Positions 58,729-59,909 of a DNA stretch of 59,909 nt are shown here, in pieces. A program made the translations under genes and the position numbers. The notes beneath the pieces were generated by a model. The model ran no database searches. It had not been told where the DNA came from and saw nothing but the letters and a program-made list of their open reading frames with translations. The stretch comes from Gnetum montanum. Taxonomy: Eukaryota > Streptophyta > Gnetopsida > Gnetales > Gnetaceae. Numbering within the stretch: the stretch's first letter is position 1; each line of letters opens with the position of its first letter. The stretch is taken from contig MNCI01008940.1 of assembly GCA_015680685.1 (NCBI GenBank), positions 129,163 through 189,071 on the forward strand. Direction: 5' to 3'.

Positions 58729-59402
58729 TGATGAGTCATGTTTTGGTAGGGCTTCGATATCAGATATATGATATTAGAGCTGTGTTCTTGGGTATTCGAT
58801 ATCAAGACACAGCCTCTGATGTTAGGGATTTGATATCACCTCATCTATGCTAGCCTATAAATACAACACTTGGGTGCACAGTTTGGATATAGATTTTATA
58901 GATTTTAGAGATAGACATGGAAAAGTTTTGTTAATTTTTTTCTAATGAATGCCTATAGTATGATGTTAAGTGATTGTACCACATCCTTATTCAAGAATGA
59001 CATACTTGGACACATTATATGTTTGGCAATAGAGATCGAGATTACTTCCATCATAACAGTGTCCACTTAGCTTTATTATTGTTAATTACCTAAATGCTTA
59101 CTATTTTCCTTAGTTAATGTTTATAATTTATTATTCTTTATTGTTTCTTTCATTAAGCAGAATGAGTATGACTAATCACAAGCACGTAAGTGTAATTAAT
59201 TGGTAACCCAATAGTGTTATCATTTGGTACGCTCAATAATGGTACACTTGGTAATCCCAGCAATAGTTGCATGAAGTCTAAGGCATGTATGGAAGGTTAG
59301 GAATGGATACTCATCACACATAGGCTAGTTTAGACTTTACTTTTTGTTGTTAATTAGTTAAATAATTGGTTTCCTTATTATTGTTAGGAGTAGCATAAGG
59401 TC
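58729..59402 (+). mobile_element. 3' LTR of P, interrupted at 59402
   Basis: Starts TGATGAGTCATG. U3 has GATATC-type palindromic blocks (58758-58835) and the TATA box CCTATAAATAC at about 58854. It breaks off at ...CATAAGGTC, where the P2 copy continues 'gcaataacatcaattatc'. Confidence 0.82.
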
Positions 59403-59909
59403 TGATGAGTGGTGAGGTACCCCTACACTCAACCATACGAATATGAGCATCTCACGCGCGATCCGGTCGAACTCCAAGGACTAAGTGCTTATGCGCCTTA
59501 TGGAACACTTGAGGTTAATCAATCATTGTCTTCCCAGACTTACTTGTATTTTCACGGTTGTATGGTTAAGTAAGTCTGAGGTATATGATTTTTATGTCTT
59601 TTATCTTTTTATCACCTATGCTAAGAGAGGAAAGGGTGAAGAGACTAAGTAACTAACTTTCACTACCTAAGCTTTAATCATCCTAGCATCAGTATCCGTT
59701 CCCACTTTTCGTACACACCTTGAACCAATGCAACGCTACTAAAATTACCAAATGCTATTCGTTACTGGGTTACCAAGCATAGCACACGTGCTCGAAGTGG
59801 TCGTACTGAATGCACTTAACTAGGAGAGTTGAGGGTTGAGAGTGATTAATTGTCTAAGAAAGCATTTAAACATTTAACAATAATTAAAGTCCTATTTAGC
59901 TTAGTCCAT
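59403..59909 (-). mobile_element. LTR fragment (3' part of a minus-strand LTR), runs off the window
   Basis: On the plus strand it begins TGATGAGTGGTGAGGTACCCC and continues through 'ccgttcccacttttcgtacacacc', as in the minus-strand LTRs at 14161, 26675, 28749 and 40784. It retains many CpG (cacgcgcgatccggtcgaac), like the fragment at 1-360, so it is probably a younger insertion into P's LTR. The element body lies to the right of the window. Confidence 0.82.

Larger units (their letters stand above)
27574..59402 (+). mobile_element. LTR element P: non-autonomous (gag + ORF3, no pol), split by Q
   Basis: Pieces: 5' LTR remnant 27574-27905, leader 27906-28110, then after the Q insertion gag remains 51437-53640, pol-deletion scar about 53640-53760, non-coding interval, ORF3 55798-58551, polypurine tract 58718-58728, 3' LTR 58729-59402. 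The LTR matches P2 at 1261-2132. The left half of its 5' LTR is missing at the junction with M1. No RT, RNase H or integrase is present anywhere in these pieces. Confidence 0.75.

Overview
The window looks like nuclear DNA of a seed plant with a large, repeat-choked genome; a gymnosperm is my guess, but the species cannot be read from the sequence. The signs are one intron-rich plant-type gene with AT-rich introns up to about 3.3 kb, tRNA-derived SINE-like repeats, and decayed Ty3/gypsy LTR retrotransposons of Athila/Tat style (tRNA-Asp-like primer binding site, large extra ORF between pol and the 3' LTR). I saw no rRNA, tRNA gene or CRISPR array and nothing bacterial.

Layout. 1-2132: an LTR piece (minus) that cuts into the 3' end of a plus-strand element (P2: ORF3 tail, polypurine tract, complete 3' LTR). 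2133-5720: AT-rich spacer with a cluster of SINE-like copies and an exon-like island next to an assembly join. 5928-13255: the only intact host gene, eight exons joining to 972 nt (323 aa), a short-chain dehydrogenase/reductase of the TIC32/retinol-dehydrogenase-like group; its last intron is of the GC-AG type. 13256-14160: 3' flank. 14161-59909: a stack of retrotransposons. M1 (minus, 14161-27573) abuts a remnant of the 5' LTR of P. P (plus, 27574-59402) was split by Q (plus, 28111-51436, target duplication CCAAC), whose 5' LTR was split by M2 (minus, 28749-41689, target duplication CTTAT). P's 3' LTR is broken at 59403 by a further LTR that runs off the window.

All elements share one plan: LTR - tRNA-Asp-like PBS - gag - protease/RT/RNase H/integrase - a roughly 2 kb non-coding interval - ORF3 - polypurine tract - LTR. 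All coding regions are broken by stops and frameshifts. P has lost the whole of pol but keeps gag and ORF3.

The most interesting pattern is regulatory. Each LTR carries an array of palindromes just upstream of its TATA box, and the same kind of palindrome followed by a second TATA box recurs inside the element, about 450-560 bp before ORF3. The internal palindromes follow the type of the element's own LTR: GTCGACGAGGCCTCGTCGAC-like in M1, M2 and (decayed) Q, GATATC-like in P. Downstream of the internal TATA come a GTAAG donor site, an apparent intron of about 300-365 nt and an acceptor-like site immediately before the ORF3 start codon. This suggests that ORF3 is its own spliced transcription unit, co-regulated with the LTR promoter. 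All coordinates, alignments and mismatch counts were made by eye.
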